Below are positions 51,095 to 61,117 of a DNA stretch of 64,000 bases, in pieces. Every line of letters starts with the position of its first letter. Within the stretch, counting starts at the first letter, position 1. The DNA lies in assembly GCF_024129865.1 (NCBI RefSeq), contig NZ_JAMYFE010000033.1:186001-250000 (forward strand). The letters run 5' to 3'. The translations under genes and the position numbers were made by a program. The notes beneath the pieces are model-generated. The model saw only the letters and a program-made list of their open reading frames with translations, searched no databases and had not been told where the DNA came from. The DNA comes from Stieleria tagensis. Lineage in GTDB: Bacteria > Planctomycetota > Planctomycetia > Pirellulales > Pirellulaceae.

Positions 51095-53014
51095 ATGAAT
51101 TTATTGAAGTGTCCGGGCGGATTTTCCGCCGCGTTTGCATTGATTTGCATGATCAACGTTTCCGGTGTTGCGCCGGCAGAATCCGACGCGAACCAATTGA
51201 GCGAAGCGGAAAAACGAGGCGGGTGGGAATTCCTATTTGATGGTCAGTCCACCGACTCCTGGCGCAACTACAAAAAAGATTCTGTCAGCGAAGGCTGGAA
51301 AATCATCGACGGTGCGTTGGTTCGCGCGGAAAAAGGTGCCGGCGACTTGATCACCAAACAAAAATACAAATCGTTCGAACTGTTGCTCGACTACAAGATC
51401 AGCCCTGAAGGCAATAGCGGGCTGATGTTCCATGTCACCGAAGACAATCCGAAACCATGGAACAGCGGTCCGGAAATCCAAATTCAGGACAACGCCGATG
51501 GGCACGACCCGCAAAAATCGGGCTGGCTGTACCAACTGTACAAACCGTCCGCCCCCAAATGGTCCAAGAACAAAGCCGAAGTCGACGCCACACGCCCGGC
51601 CGGCCAGTGGAACCAAATCTATCTGCGGGTCACGCCGGACAGCGGCGAAGTTTGCGTCAACGGAGTCCGTTACTATCAGTTCGATCTTGGCAGCAAAGAT
51701 TGGAAAAAACGCGTCGCCGATAGCAAGTTCGCCGCCTACTCCGGTTTCGGTGCCGCCGGCGAAGGCCATCTCTGCCTGCAAGATCACGGTAACGAAGTCG
51801 CGTTTCGAAACATTCGTATTCGTCGCATCAACGACGATGGTACGGCCCCGCAACCGATCGACGGAAAACTGGGACTCAAAGGTGAGCTCGCGTTCCCGAA
51901 TCTGAAGTGGGACCAGTGGGAACCGATCGATGAGAACGGAAACCTGCGTGAATTGCGTTTGATCGAATTGACGCACGCCGACGACGACAGCAACCGACTG
52001 TTCGCCGCATCGCAGTACGGTGCCATCTGGAGCTTCAAAAACGACCCCGAAACCTCTCAGTCACATCTGTTTCTCGACTTGCGAGACAAAGTTTATGACT
52101 GGAAAAAACCTGGCGCCAACGAGCAAGGTCTGTTGGGACTGGCAATGCATCCGCAGTTCAAATCCAACGGCAAGTTCTATGTCTATTATTCCAAAGCCGG
52201 CGCCAGCAAGTCGATCATTTCGCAGTTCACGGTCTCGGCCGATGACCCGAACAAGGCCGACCCGGAATCCGAATTGGTCTTGATGGAAATCGACCAACCC
52301 TATCAAAACCACAATGGTGGTAGCATCGAATTCGGTCCCGACGGATTCTTGTACATCGGATTGGGCGACGGCGGCGACCGCAATGACCCGCTGGCCAACG
52401 GCCAAAACCTTTCCACCTTGCTGGGATCGATCCTTCGCATCGATGTCGATCATCCGGCCGAGGGACTCAACTATGGGATCCCCAGCGACAACCCGTTTGT
52501 CGACACCCAAGGTGCCCGACCCGAAATCTATGCCCATGGCGTTCGCAACCCTTGGCGGATCGCGTTTGACAGCCAGACCGGCCAACTTTGGATCGGCGAC
52601 GTCGGCCAAGAACTTTGGGAAGAAGTGAATCTGATCACCAAAGGCGGAAACTACGGTTGGAGTGACCGCGAAGGCATGAATAACTTTGGCAATCGTCCCG
52701 CCGTTGAGGGTGTCGGCAAAGCCATCGATCCGGTCTGGCAATACGACCACCGCGTCGGACGCTCAATCACCGGCGGCCGCGTGTATCGCAGCGACAAGCT
52801 GGCTGAATTGGCTGGCAAGTACTTGTACGCCGACTATGTCACCGGTGTCGTTTGGGCATTGACCGTTGATCCCAACAGCAACCAAGCCACACGCAACGAA
52901 CAGGTCTTTCCGGACAGCGTGCCAGTCCTTGGATTTGGCGAAGACAACCAGGGCGAGGTCTATTATTTGACCAACAGCCCGCGCGGTGAATGCATCTATC
53001 GATTCGCCAAATAG
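51095..53014 (+). CDS. Secreted DUF1080 domain fused to a PQQ-type sugar dehydrogenase
   Basis: 639 residues from the ATG at 51095; an in-frame TTG at 51074 is less likely. Signal peptide ALICMINVSGVAPA. Residues about 45-245 form the DUF1080 (3-keto-disaccharide hydrolase-type) jelly roll with WEFLFDGQSTDSWRNYKKDS, GNSGLMFHV and AAYSGFGAAGEGHLCLQDHG. Residues about 260-639 form the glucose/sorbosone dehydrogenase propeller: EQGLLGLAMHPQFKSNGKFY, NHNGGSIEFGPDGFLYIGLG, YAHGVRNPWRIAFDSQTG. It likely acts on extracellular sugars, oxidising or hydrolysing them. No c-type heme motif (CxxCH) is visible. Confidence 0.9.
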   Translation: MNLLKCPGGFSAAFALICMINVSGVAPAESDANQLSEAEKRGGWEFLFDGQSTDSWRNYKKDSVSEGWKIIDGALVRAEKGAGDLITKQKYKSFELLLDYKISPEGNSGLMFHVTEDNPKPWNSGPEIQIQDNADGHDPQKSGWLYQLYKPSAPKWSKNKAEVDATRPAGQWNQIYLRVTPDSGEVCVNGVRYYQFDLGSKDWKKRVADSKFAAYSGFGAAGEGHLCLQDHGNEVAFRNIRIRRINDDGTAPQPIDGKLGLKGELAFPNLKWDQWEPIDENGNLRELRLIELTHADDDSNRLFAASQYGAIWSFKNDPETSQSHLFLDLRDKVYDWKKPGANEQGLLGLAMHPQFKSNGKFYVYYSKAGASKSIISQFTVSADDPNKADPESELVLMEIDQPYQNHNGGSIEFGPDGFLYIGLGDGGDRNDPLANGQNLSTLLGSILRIDVDHPAEGLNYGIPSDNPFVDTQGARPEIYAHGVRNPWRIAFDSQTGQLWIGDVGQELWEEVNLITKGGNYGWSDREGMNNFGNRPAVEGVGKAIDPVWQYDHRVGRSITGGRVYRSDKLAELAGKYLYADYVTGVVWALTVDPNSNQATRNEQVFPDSVPVLGFGEDNQGEVYYLTNSPRGECIYRFAK

Positions 53015-53034
53015 GCTGGATCGGCTAGTTTGTC

Positions 53035-53176
53035 TCCGGGCTCTGCGAGCCCGGACCGGCAACTTCGAGACGTCAAACGTATTACTTACGTTTGCATCAA
53101 GAAAATGAGCCAGTGTTTTTCCTCTCCCACTGGGAGAGTCGGGCTCTCTGGCCCCGAAGAGGTTCGTGGAAACCTC
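53035..53176. terminator. Cluster of four hairpins between convergent genes
   Basis: Four perfect short inverted repeats follow one another: 53035-53055 (9-bp stem, TCCGGGCTC), 53074-53094 (8-bp stem, CAAACGTA), 53122-53138 (7-bp stem, CTCTCCC) and 53159-53176 (6-bp stem, GAGGTT). They lie between two convergent genes and may stop transcription from both sides or be REP-like repeats. There are no long T runs. Confidence 0.5.
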
Positions 53177-53305
53177 CCCGGGCTTACACCCGACCCTCGT
53201 TGGAAAGGAGGGTGAAATCCGTCACTGTCCCGGATGGGAACGGCTGAGCAACCAGGACGGTTGAACGTCTGCGGTGGGTCTGCCCAGCGTTTTCAACCGG
53301 CTTGA

Positions 53306-56254
53306 TTAGACGTCAAACACCACGACCAGATCGACGGCTTGGTGACCACCAATGGTCAGTGTCACCGCACCATCGTCGCATGTCACGTCGTCGGGCAGCT
53401 CGGTCAACGGTCGCTCGATACCGGAGCGATCGGCCAGGAAGGCGGCACTGGCAGACGTACAGAACTGCAGCTTGACCTTCGAGGATTTTGGCCTGGTGGC
53501 AACCAGTTGCAATCGTGCCGAAAGCAATCCGTCGTGGCGGCGTGCCGTTTCCATGTCGGTGATCAACACATCGCTCGATGAAACATGCACCAGCCAAGCC
53601 TGACTGGTGTTAACGGGTTGATCACCAGATTCGATCGGGATCAGCACTGGTGGCGCCAACGACGCGCGGGCGATCGCCACAGGACTCGGTGAGTCCAAGG
53701 CATAGGTGATTTGGAAATCAAATCCTTGCTGGTCGTCCTCTGATGGAACGATTGATCCCACCAAGGTATCGACAAATCGGTCTCCGACACGACGATGCAG
53801 CGGTAGTCCTGCTCCCGAGATCAAGGTTTGTTTTTCGGCTTCGTCGACCAACACGCCCAGCGGTGCGACGATGCGTCGTGACGAAGCGCTGTGGACTTTG
53901 TCGCGAACCAAAGCGCGGACAATTGATGCGTCGCCAGCGACAGCGGTTCGGACGGCAAAGTAGTTTTGCCACAAATCGATCGAGTCCGTTTGTTTACCGG
54001 CTGCGACGGGCACCAGGTTGCCGTTGATCTGCAACTGCCGGCTACCGCGCTGCAGCTGATACCGCAGTGTAAAGGTCGCTAATGGCTGGCCGTCCGCGGA
54101 TTGGAGTCGTCCGGTCGCTTCCAGCTGGCCGCAGACCCGATCGGAATGCAGCGTACGGATCTGATCACAGATCATCTCGCCACCCTGCGAATCGCTACCT
54201 CCGGATCCACTTGATCCACCACCGATCGCGACCAGTCGCATCGACAGTCGGTTGCCACGCGATGCGCTGAACACACCGCCGATCCCGCCGGTGGATTCGT
54301 TCAGTGAAACGGCCATGAATTCATTCCGCAACACACCGTCTTCGGCGATCCCTTTGCCGCGTCCTAACAGGCGTTTCACCATGCCGATTCGTTTGATCGG
54401 CTCGCTGCCGACCAGACGCGTGAACCCGGTCGCTGGGGTGTCAAACGTCACCCCGCATCGCCCCTGGCCGACATCGCTGACCGCGTAGATCGACCGTTCT
54501 TTGGTGGGCGCACCGCCCTGCAAAACGGCCTGGGCGCGAACGGCTGATCCGTGTGGATTGAAACACAACAGCTCGTGACCGCAGTTGGTATCGGGACTGC
54601 GTGTGACGCCGATCGCATCGCAGATCGCCTGGGGATCCATTTGGTCGATTGGGGGCCGATTCGGGTCTGCCGCCGCGGTCTCCAATAGCCGAGGGTTGGC
54701 CAATCGAGCAATCGCAGTGGCCACCCGCGCCGTCTCCCGTGCGACCGAGTGGCGAAACGACTCGGCCATTGTCTGCAGTGTCACTGTCGAATTTGGATCG
54801 CTGATGATCTCGCCCAGCACCGTCGCCGATTGGCGTGAAACGGCGGCGAGTGATCCGTTGTGATAGGGCCGTTCGCCGTCAATGAAATACTGGTCGAGTT
54901 GCCAGAACCGCCCGAGCGCTACACTCCAGGTCGCCGCGCGACACAGGTCACGATACGGGTCGCAAACTCGATCCGGCCAGTGCACCAACAATCCGGTCGC
55001 GATTTCGCCGGTGTCGATCGCCTCGCCCAGTCGCGCGCCGATCGACAGAAACGCGACATCGCTGGCGGCATCGATCGGCTTGGCGGTCAACGCTTCGATT
55101 TCCGCACCAGCGCTGGCCACTTTCACTTTGCTCTCTTCGCCGAATCCGGTTCCCGTCGAAAAATCGATTGGGATCACACCGACGTATCCGTCGGCAACCA
55201 GGGTTGGGATCAGGTCGACGGGCGTCATCCCGGCCAGCTGCGCGAACACCTTGGGCATTGTCCCCACCGCGGATTCCGCCAATGCGAATCCCGATTCAAA
55301 CGCCGTGCGTCCGTCCGACATGGTCATCGCATCCAAACAACCCATCCCGGCGCGAAGCGGGCCATTGGCCTGCGGGGGCATCCCGCCGCCGGCCCAACCG
55401 ATCGCGGGTTGCTGTAGCGTTTGCCGAAACAATTGATACGGCTGTTCCTCGCCAACAGTTTCGCCGGCACTGCCAGCGGCATCCACCATCGCGGCTGCAA
55501 CCGCCCCATCGATCAAGACATTGCGTGGTGTACCCAGGATGCCGTTGGCCTCGTCGGCCGTGCGGGCGCTGTCTTGCAGGCGTTCCAACCAGCCGGATTC
55601 AATGGCGGTGTCCAAAACGCCGGGGGTCAATAACGTCAAATCAACCAAATGGGGGTCGGTCGAAAAATAGTGATCGCGTTCTTCCGACAGGCAATCAAAG
55701 ACGTCGTGCAGTTTCTGCACGGCGAGTTCACCGTCGCGCGCCAAGAATGCTTTGGCCGCCTCGACCACCCGGCCTTGAACGTACAGTTCGTCTAGGTTGC
55801 TGGTGTACCGCAGCCGGCGGGTCATGATCTGAATTTGCAGTGACAGATAGCCGGCGGCAAAAAAGTCTTCGACGCCCAACCAGCGACCGCTGTGCAGCAA
55901 CGGTTGGCAGGCCGCATCTTCCGAATCCAGTTCCAGTGCCGCGAGCATTTCCGTCCGATCGGCCCCGACCACCCAGCGGCAGTCCGGATTCGCATCGCAT
56001 TTTCGGCGAAAATCAGGCGGCAATTGCTCTAGCGACGAATCGGGAACCACGATCACCCGCGAGCCGTCCGGCGTGGGCGGGGCGTCAGCGCGATACCAAG
56101 TCGGCAATTGCTCGGTTTGCGCCAACAAACGCGGATGCCACAACACAGACCACCCGGCCAACAGGCTGCGGGCGTCGGATTCGGCACCACCCACCGGAAA
56201 ATCTTCTAACGTGGTCGATGGCAGTAAAACGGAGCACTCGTCGAGCGGAGCCAT
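53306..56254 (-). CDS. Large protein resembling a divergent alpha-mannosidase (GH38-like C-terminus)
   Basis: 982 residues, no signal peptide. The C-terminal third has features of GH38 alpha-mannosidase beta domains: LLCFNPHGSAVRAQAVLQGG, then GVLRNEFMAVSLNESTGGIG, and a FTLRYQLQRGSRQLQINGNL stretch, which correspond to the ENE...G.I and the Y.L..GSR.L.I elements. The N-terminal half (about 1-450) lacks the clear GH38 metal site (HxD...) and seems degenerate. It may bind or process glycans in the cytoplasm, or be an inactive relative. It is divergent from the pilM-like gene (570 bp gap) and convergent with the sugar dehydrogenase gene. Confidence 0.5.
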   Translation of the reverse strand: MAPLDECSVLLPSTTLEDFPVGGAESDARSLLAGWSVLWHPRLLAQTEQLPTWYRADAPPTPDGSRVIVVPDSSLEQLPPDFRRKCDANPDCRWVVGADRTEMLAALELDSEDAACQPLLHSGRWLGVEDFFAAGYLSLQIQIMTRRLRYTSNLDELYVQGRVVEAAKAFLARDGELAVQKLHDVFDCLSEERDHYFSTDPHLVDLTLLTPGVLDTAIESGWLERLQDSARTADEANGILGTPRNVLIDGAVAAAMVDAAGSAGETVGEEQPYQLFRQTLQQPAIGWAGGGMPPQANGPLRAGMGCLDAMTMSDGRTAFESGFALAESAVGTMPKVFAQLAGMTPVDLIPTLVADGYVGVIPIDFSTGTGFGEESKVKVASAGAEIEALTAKPIDAASDVAFLSIGARLGEAIDTGEIATGLLVHWPDRVCDPYRDLCRAATWSVALGRFWQLDQYFIDGERPYHNGSLAAVSRQSATVLGEIISDPNSTVTLQTMAESFRHSVARETARVATAIARLANPRLLETAAADPNRPPIDQMDPQAICDAIGVTRSPDTNCGHELLCFNPHGSAVRAQAVLQGGAPTKERSIYAVSDVGQGRCGVTFDTPATGFTRLVGSEPIKRIGMVKRLLGRGKGIAEDGVLRNEFMAVSLNESTGGIGGVFSASRGNRLSMRLVAIGGGSSGSGGSDSQGGEMICDQIRTLHSDRVCGQLEATGRLQSADGQPLATFTLRYQLQRGSRQLQINGNLVPVAAGKQTDSIDLWQNYFAVRTAVAGDASIVRALVRDKVHSASSRRIVAPLGVLVDEAEKQTLISGAGLPLHRRVGDRFVDTLVGSIVPSEDDQQGFDFQITYALDSPSPVAIARASLAPPVLIPIESGDQPVNTSQAWLVHVSSSDVLITDMETARRHDGLLSARLQLVATRPKSSKVKLQFCTSASAAFLADRSGIERPLTELPDDVTCDDGAVTLTIGGHQAVDLVVVFDV

Positions 56255-56824
56255 GAGGATCCAAATAGCGGGGGGGAGGGGACAAGTAGGGCGTCAATCG
56301 TCGTGAAATAATTTGACGGCGAACGGGACAGGCGGATAGACTATCAGTGGCTGAATACTTTCCACGACTGGCTTGTTATTGTTTTTTCTACGCCACTGGT
56401 CAGAATGACGGCCGACGAATTGCCTGACTTACGGCAATACGCCTCCTTTTCCAAAATCATTCTTCTCATCTTGTTTGTCGATCCATTTCCGCCAACGCGG
56501 ACAGAATGTCGTTGATTGATACGAATTTGAAACCCCCGGGGCGTTTGTTCGCTGGGCTGCAGCGATCGAAAATTTGTGTCAACCAGTACATTCGGATCAA
56601 CTCCCACACTCTAAATGTTGCATCAATCGTGACCAATCGTGGATACGAAACCATGCGGCGAGTACTGTGCGTGAACACATCCGAGCGACTTTTTTGCCGA
56701 AGATCCTCAATTTGGCTTAGAAATCTGCCACAATTCAATTGTAGACAAGCAAACTTGATTGCGCTGCGCTCTAATTTTTCCACTTCGCCGATCCTGTCCC
56801 GTTAACTTTCCTTAGCGTTTTACT
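56255..56824. other. 570-bp divergent gap upstream of the pilM-like gene, no gene seen
   Basis: The gap separates the GH38-like gene (minus) and the PilM-like gene (plus). It is more AT-rich than its surroundings. Open frames on both strands of up to about 105 codons overlap each other and show no family features. It should hold two promoters, but no clear -35/-10 pair could be chosen. Confidence 0.4.
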
Positions 56825-59005
56825 ATGGCCAAAAGCTCTTCCGTTTGGGGAATCGAAATTGGGCAATCCGCGCTCAAAGCGCTGCGTTGCAAATTGGTCG
56901 ATGATGAAGTGGTCGCCGAAGCGTTCGACTTCATCGAATATCCCAAGATCCTGAGCCAGCCCGAAGCGGTGCCCGAGGAACTGATTGCCGAGGCGATCCT
57001 TCAGTTGCTCGAACGCAACGAGGGCATGACGGACAAAATTTGTATCAGTGTGCCCGGCCAAAGTGGTCTGTCCAAGTTTTTCAAACCACCGCCGGTCGAA
57101 GTCAAAAAGATTGCCGACTTGGTGCGTTATGAAGCGCGGCAACAAATCCCGTTCGAACTGTCGGATGTGGTTTGGGATTATCAGATGATGCCCGGCAGCC
57201 TAGTCGAAGACGGCTACGCACTGGACAGCGAAGTCGGTTTGTTCGCCATGAAACGCGACCAAGCCAATCGCCAATTAGCACCCTTTGATGAAGGCAACTT
57301 AGAAGTCGACGTGGTGCAACTGGCGCCGATCGCACTTTACAACATGGTCGCCTATGACCGGATGAGCGAACGGCTGGAAGGTGAAATCTTCAACGCCGAT
57401 GACCCGCCGCCGTCGAGTGTCGTGCTGTCGATCGGTACCGACAGTTCGGACCTGTTGGTGACCAACGGCTTTCGGATTTGGCAGCGGAGTATGCCGATCG
57501 GCGGGAATCACTTCACCCGCCAGCTGACCAAAGACTTGAAGATGACGTTCGCCAAAGCCGAACACATCAAACGCAATGCCCGCGAGGCGGTGGATCCGAA
57601 ATTGATCTTCCAGACCATGCGTCCGGTGTTCAACGATCTGGTCACCGAAGTCCAACGTTCCATCGGGTTCTTTCGCAGCATCGATCGCAAAGCGGAAATC
57701 AACGAACTGTTGATCACCGGAAACACGGTCAAAATGCCTGGGTTGGCCGCCTACCTTGGTAAAAACCTGGGTTTTGAAGTCCACACGCTTGACCGTTTCA
57801 ATCGGCTCAGTGGCGATGATGTGCTGTCGATCCCGACCTTCCGTGACAACGCGACGACCTTTGCCGTCTGTTACGGTCTGTGTCTACAGGGGCTGGGCGT
57901 TGGCCAGATCCACACCAGTTTGGTCCCCCAAGAAATCATCACGCAGCGGATGATCCGGGCCAAAAAGCCCTGGACGGTTGCCGGTTTGGCGGCGTTGATG
58001 TTCGGCCTGTCCGCTAATTTTTACTTTGCACAAAACAGCTGGAACAAAAGTCACGATGACATATGGAAGGCTGCCAACGCAGAAGTCGTTAGCATGGAAT
58101 CGTATGCCACCGACCATCGCAATCAGGACACCGAACTAGACAAGAAACTGACCTACTTGAACGCGGTCGGACAAGAGATCGCCGGTGACGCCGAAGACCG
58201 CTTGGCGTGGATGGAATTGATTCGTGGCGTCAACCAGATCATCCCCCATGGCAAGTACGAAGGCGTCGAGCCTGGGAAGATGCCAACGGCCAAAGAGGTG
58301 CCATACGAAGATCGAATCGATTTTCATATCACTTCTTTCGAAACCAAACACTTTGACGACATCGCCCCGTGGTACGAAAAACGCAAGTCGCGTTTCAAAG
58401 AGGAAAACGCTGACTGGTTGCGTTTGATGGACGTCCAGAAGGCTGCCGATGGCGAGGTAGCGGTCGAAGACACCGGACCGACCGGCGAAGCCTGGGTGAT
58501 CGAACTGCAAGGCTATCACTACTACAACAATCCGGAACGCGTCGGACTCGATGGCAACAACCACATCCGCCGCTACCTGACGACGGCCTTTCGTGATCCC
58601 TCCCTGCTGCCGCCCGATGTCCAAAACCGCATCATCGAGCTGCCTGATCCCAAAGATCCGGCCAACACCATCAAGTACACGCCGAAGGAAATCGGTATCA
58701 CTTATCCGTTGCTGCTGAACATCGAAAACGTCATCACCGACTCGATTCCGAACCCCGATTACGAACCCCCGGCAACCACGACCGGTGTGGCCGTTGTCGC
58801 AACGGAACCCGTCGAAGGCGAAGAACCCCAGTATTTCAAACCACGGCGGATGGATTTTGTGTTCCAATTTGTTTGGAACCAAACCAACCACTCCGAGCGG
58901 ATGGAAGCGCGGCGGTTGAAAGCCGAAGAAGAAAAAGCCATGCAACAAGACGGTCAAGAACCGGGCGACGAGGAAATGGATAACTCCGTCGCCACCAACC
59001 CCTAA
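56825..59005 (+). CDS. pilM: PilM-like type IV pilus assembly protein extended by a PilN-like part
   Basis: 726 residues; E. coli-type PilM proteins have about 350. Residues 1 to about 375 are PilM, an actin-like fold: WGIEIGQSALKALRCK, CISVPGQSGLSKFF, VRYEARQQIPFELSDVVWDY, SIGTDSSDLLVTNG and LITGNTVKMPGLAAYLG. After a short link comes one membrane helix near 385-405 (WTVAGLAALMFGLSANFYFA) and a periplasmic domain to the end, arranged as in PilN. So PilM and PilN seem fused. Two anchored partners follow (next genes), as in a pilMNOP operon. The last ~25 residues are acidic. Confidence 0.85.
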   Translation: MAKSSSVWGIEIGQSALKALRCKLVDDEVVAEAFDFIEYPKILSQPEAVPEELIAEAILQLLERNEGMTDKICISVPGQSGLSKFFKPPPVEVKKIADLVRYEARQQIPFELSDVVWDYQMMPGSLVEDGYALDSEVGLFAMKRDQANRQLAPFDEGNLEVDVVQLAPIALYNMVAYDRMSERLEGEIFNADDPPPSSVVLSIGTDSSDLLVTNGFRIWQRSMPIGGNHFTRQLTKDLKMTFAKAEHIKRNAREAVDPKLIFQTMRPVFNDLVTEVQRSIGFFRSIDRKAEINELLITGNTVKMPGLAAYLGKNLGFEVHTLDRFNRLSGDDVLSIPTFRDNATTFAVCYGLCLQGLGVGQIHTSLVPQEIITQRMIRAKKPWTVAGLAALMFGLSANFYFAQNSWNKSHDDIWKAANAEVVSMESYATDHRNQDTELDKKLTYLNAVGQEIAGDAEDRLAWMELIRGVNQIIPHGKYEGVEPGKMPTAKEVPYEDRIDFHITSFETKHFDDIAPWYEKRKSRFKEENADWLRLMDVQKAADGEVAVEDTGPTGEAWVIELQGYHYYNNPERVGLDGNNHIRRYLTTAFRDPSLLPPDVQNRIIELPDPKDPANTIKYTPKEIGITYPLLLNIENVITDSIPNPDYEPPATTTGVAVVATEPVEGEEPQYFKPRRMDFVFQFVWNQTNHSERMEARRLKAEEEKAMQQDGQEPGDEEMDNSVATNP

Positions 59006-59095
59006 CATTCAACCCCCGCAATCCGCATCCGGTTTCACCGAAATCGCGGAAACGCAGCGTCTGTCCCACTCGTTCACTCAACCGAAACACACATC

Positions 59096-61006
59096 ATGGA
59101 CCAAGTCAAACAGTACCTGGCCGTCGCAATCAAATATGGATTCTGGATCGGCAGCGCCGTCATCCTGATCGGTGCGCTCGCGATTTGGTATTTGACGACG
59201 AGTGACCTGGACCAGCAGACGACGCGGCAGATCAGCAAGATCGAAGGCGACTTCAGCAAGGTTTCTCAATTCCGCAACGAGTTGCCGACGCAGCCGAATG
59301 AAATCTCGCATGAAAAGATGCAAGTCAAGATCGATGCTCAAAAGCAAGAGGTGCTCACCGCATGGCAGTCCGTGTTCGATGCTCAGCGCGGCATTTTGAC
59401 ATGGCCCGAAGTCATGCAAGACAGCTTTCTAAACGAATTCAAGTATGCCAAGGATCCGGAAACCGGCATCGTCGATAAGACCAAACTGAAACTGCCGTTT
59501 GAAAAATACGAGTTGTTCCCACCGACGGAAACAGACGATGCCGTGCCACCGTTCCTGTTGCGTCGTTACGAACAATACATCGACCAAGTCCTGCCAGATT
59601 ACGCCGCGATCGCGCAAGCCAAATGGACCGCAAAGTACACCAAACGCGGTGGCGGGGCGATGAGCATGGAAGACTCGATGATGAACTATGGACGCACACG
59701 GCGTCCCACCGTGGACATCACCGGTGCCAGTGATGAACCCGTTGTTCGCTGGAGCATGACCAGTCAGGAAGCGGTCATGAAAGACTTGTTCCCCTGGCGC
59801 GGTACCAAAGATTATCCGTCGGAATTGGACGTTTATTACTCACAAGAAAACCTCTGGATCCTGCGCCAATTGCTGCAAATTGTGGCCACTGTCAACGGTG
59901 ATGCCAAGCAATCGTTTGAAGCCAAAATCCATGAAATCAAAAAGCTAGCCATCGGTAAGAGCGTGACCTTTGATTCAGGCACAATCTCCGACCCGGGCGT
60001 TCGAGCCAAAGGCGGGTTTGGCGGGATGATGGACGGCGGCTACGAAGACATGATGATGGAGGGAATGGATTCCAGTTACGACCAAATGGACAGTATGGGA
60101 GGCATGGGACTCGAGGACGCCATCGGCACTGATCCCGGTGATAACCGCTACGTCAACACTGCCTTTGAACCGATTGCTGCCTCGTCACTACGCGCCGCAT
60201 TCACCAGCAACGACCCCAGCCAAGTCGCGATCGCGGTCGCCAAACGAGTGCCGATCATGTTGCAACTGCAAATGGACCAGCGCAGCGTTCCAACGCTACT
60301 GGCCGCTTGTGGCAGTGCGCCGCTAATGGTTGATGTTCACCAAGTCCGTATCGTTCCCAAAGGCGGCTCGACGTCATCCGGTGGCGGTGGTGGATACGAT
60401 GAAATGATGATGAGTGGTGGGATGGAAGACGAAATGATGGGAGGAATGGGCGGAATGGGAAGCATGGGGCCGGGAATGGGCGGCGGCGGCCGCAGTGCAA
60501 CCAGTGACGAGCCTTACCCGCTGGACATGGATGTGGAGATCTATGGATTGATTTACTTTTACAATCCGCCCAGTGAAGAGTCGCTGGGGATTGAGAAAGT
60601 CACGACGGACGTTTCCATCGATCAATCGGCCGAAGTCATTGACGCCCTGCCAGGGCCAGCCGTGCCTGCCGATACCACGCCTGCTGTGACGCCTCCGGCA
60701 AATACCACCGGTCCAGCGGTCACAACACCCGAGATGCCCACGCCAGATGCGGGTACGACACCCGATGCGGCGGCGCCAGTGCCTGACACCACGGCACCGG
60801 TTGCACCTGGACCGGCCACGCCGGGACCGGGAACACCCGCCGATGACCCTGCGGCACCGGCTCCCACCGCACCAGCTCCCACGGCACCGGCTCCCACGGC
60901 ACCGGGCACGCCAGCGGCTGATTCAGGAGCGGCCGATGCTGCACCACCGGCAACACCCCCCGCGGCAGTACCACCGACTGCGATGACGACTCCCATTACC
61001 AATTAA
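59096..61006 (+). CDS. PilO-like anchored protein with Met/Gly-rich tracts and Pro/Ala tail
   Basis: 636 residues. A single N-terminal membrane helix (FWIGSAVILIGALAIWYL) is followed by a coiled segment, as in PilO, but similarity is only in layout. Around 300-345 comes a Met/Gly/Asp tract (GGFGGMMDGGYEDMMMEGMD), and near 435-465 another (GGYDEMMMSGGMEDEMMGGM). Residues about 520-636 are Pro/Ala/Thr-rich, encoded partly by 15-bp tandem repeats. It follows the PilM-like gene by 90 bp. It probably forms part of the envelope-spanning alignment complex; role by position. Confidence 0.65.
   Translation: MDQVKQYLAVAIKYGFWIGSAVILIGALAIWYLTTSDLDQQTTRQISKIEGDFSKVSQFRNELPTQPNEISHEKMQVKIDAQKQEVLTAWQSVFDAQRGILTWPEVMQDSFLNEFKYAKDPETGIVDKTKLKLPFEKYELFPPTETDDAVPPFLLRRYEQYIDQVLPDYAAIAQAKWTAKYTKRGGGAMSMEDSMMNYGRTRRPTVDITGASDEPVVRWSMTSQEAVMKDLFPWRGTKDYPSELDVYYSQENLWILRQLLQIVATVNGDAKQSFEAKIHEIKKLAIGKSVTFDSGTISDPGVRAKGGFGGMMDGGYEDMMMEGMDSSYDQMDSMGGMGLEDAIGTDPGDNRYVNTAFEPIAASSLRAAFTSNDPSQVAIAVAKRVPIMLQLQMDQRSVPTLLAACGSAPLMVDVHQVRIVPKGGSTSSGGGGGYDEMMMSGGMEDEMMGGMGGMGSMGPGMGGGGRSATSDEPYPLDMDVEIYGLIYFYNPPSEESLGIEKVTTDVSIDQSAEVIDALPGPAVPADTTPAVTPPANTTGPAVTTPEMPTPDAGTTPDAAAPVPDTTAPVAPGPATPGPGTPADDPAAPAPTAPAPTAPAPTAPGTPAADSGAADAAPPATPPAAVPPTAMTTPITN
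60854..60898 (+). repeat. 15-bp tandem repeat in the Pro/Ala tail
   Basis: Three units of 15 bp close to GCACCGGCTCCCACG run from 60854 to 60898. They encode an Ala-Pro-Ala-Pro-Thr repeat near the end of the PilO-like protein. Confidence 0.8.
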
Positions 61007-61117
61007 ATGCAGCCATTCGGTTTGGCGCAAATTTGTTTGCCCGAGATCACGGTCTCGGACATTTGACCTCACACGCGTACACTCAACACTTCTTCCCGCC
61101 CGTAAGGGGATATCACG

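Noticed and set aside
52061-52750. 229-codon minus-strand frame
   Set aside because: Antisense to the sugar dehydrogenase propeller, which has clear family motifs.
56255-56824. RNA gene in the 570-bp gap
   Set aside because: No cloverleaf, no conserved RNase P, SRP or tmRNA segments could be found by eye.
57299-59008. Long minus-strand frames of 161 and 290 codons
   Set aside because: Both are antisense to the PilM-like gene. The translations are low in motif content and rich in His, Arg and Phe, as expected of shadow frames.
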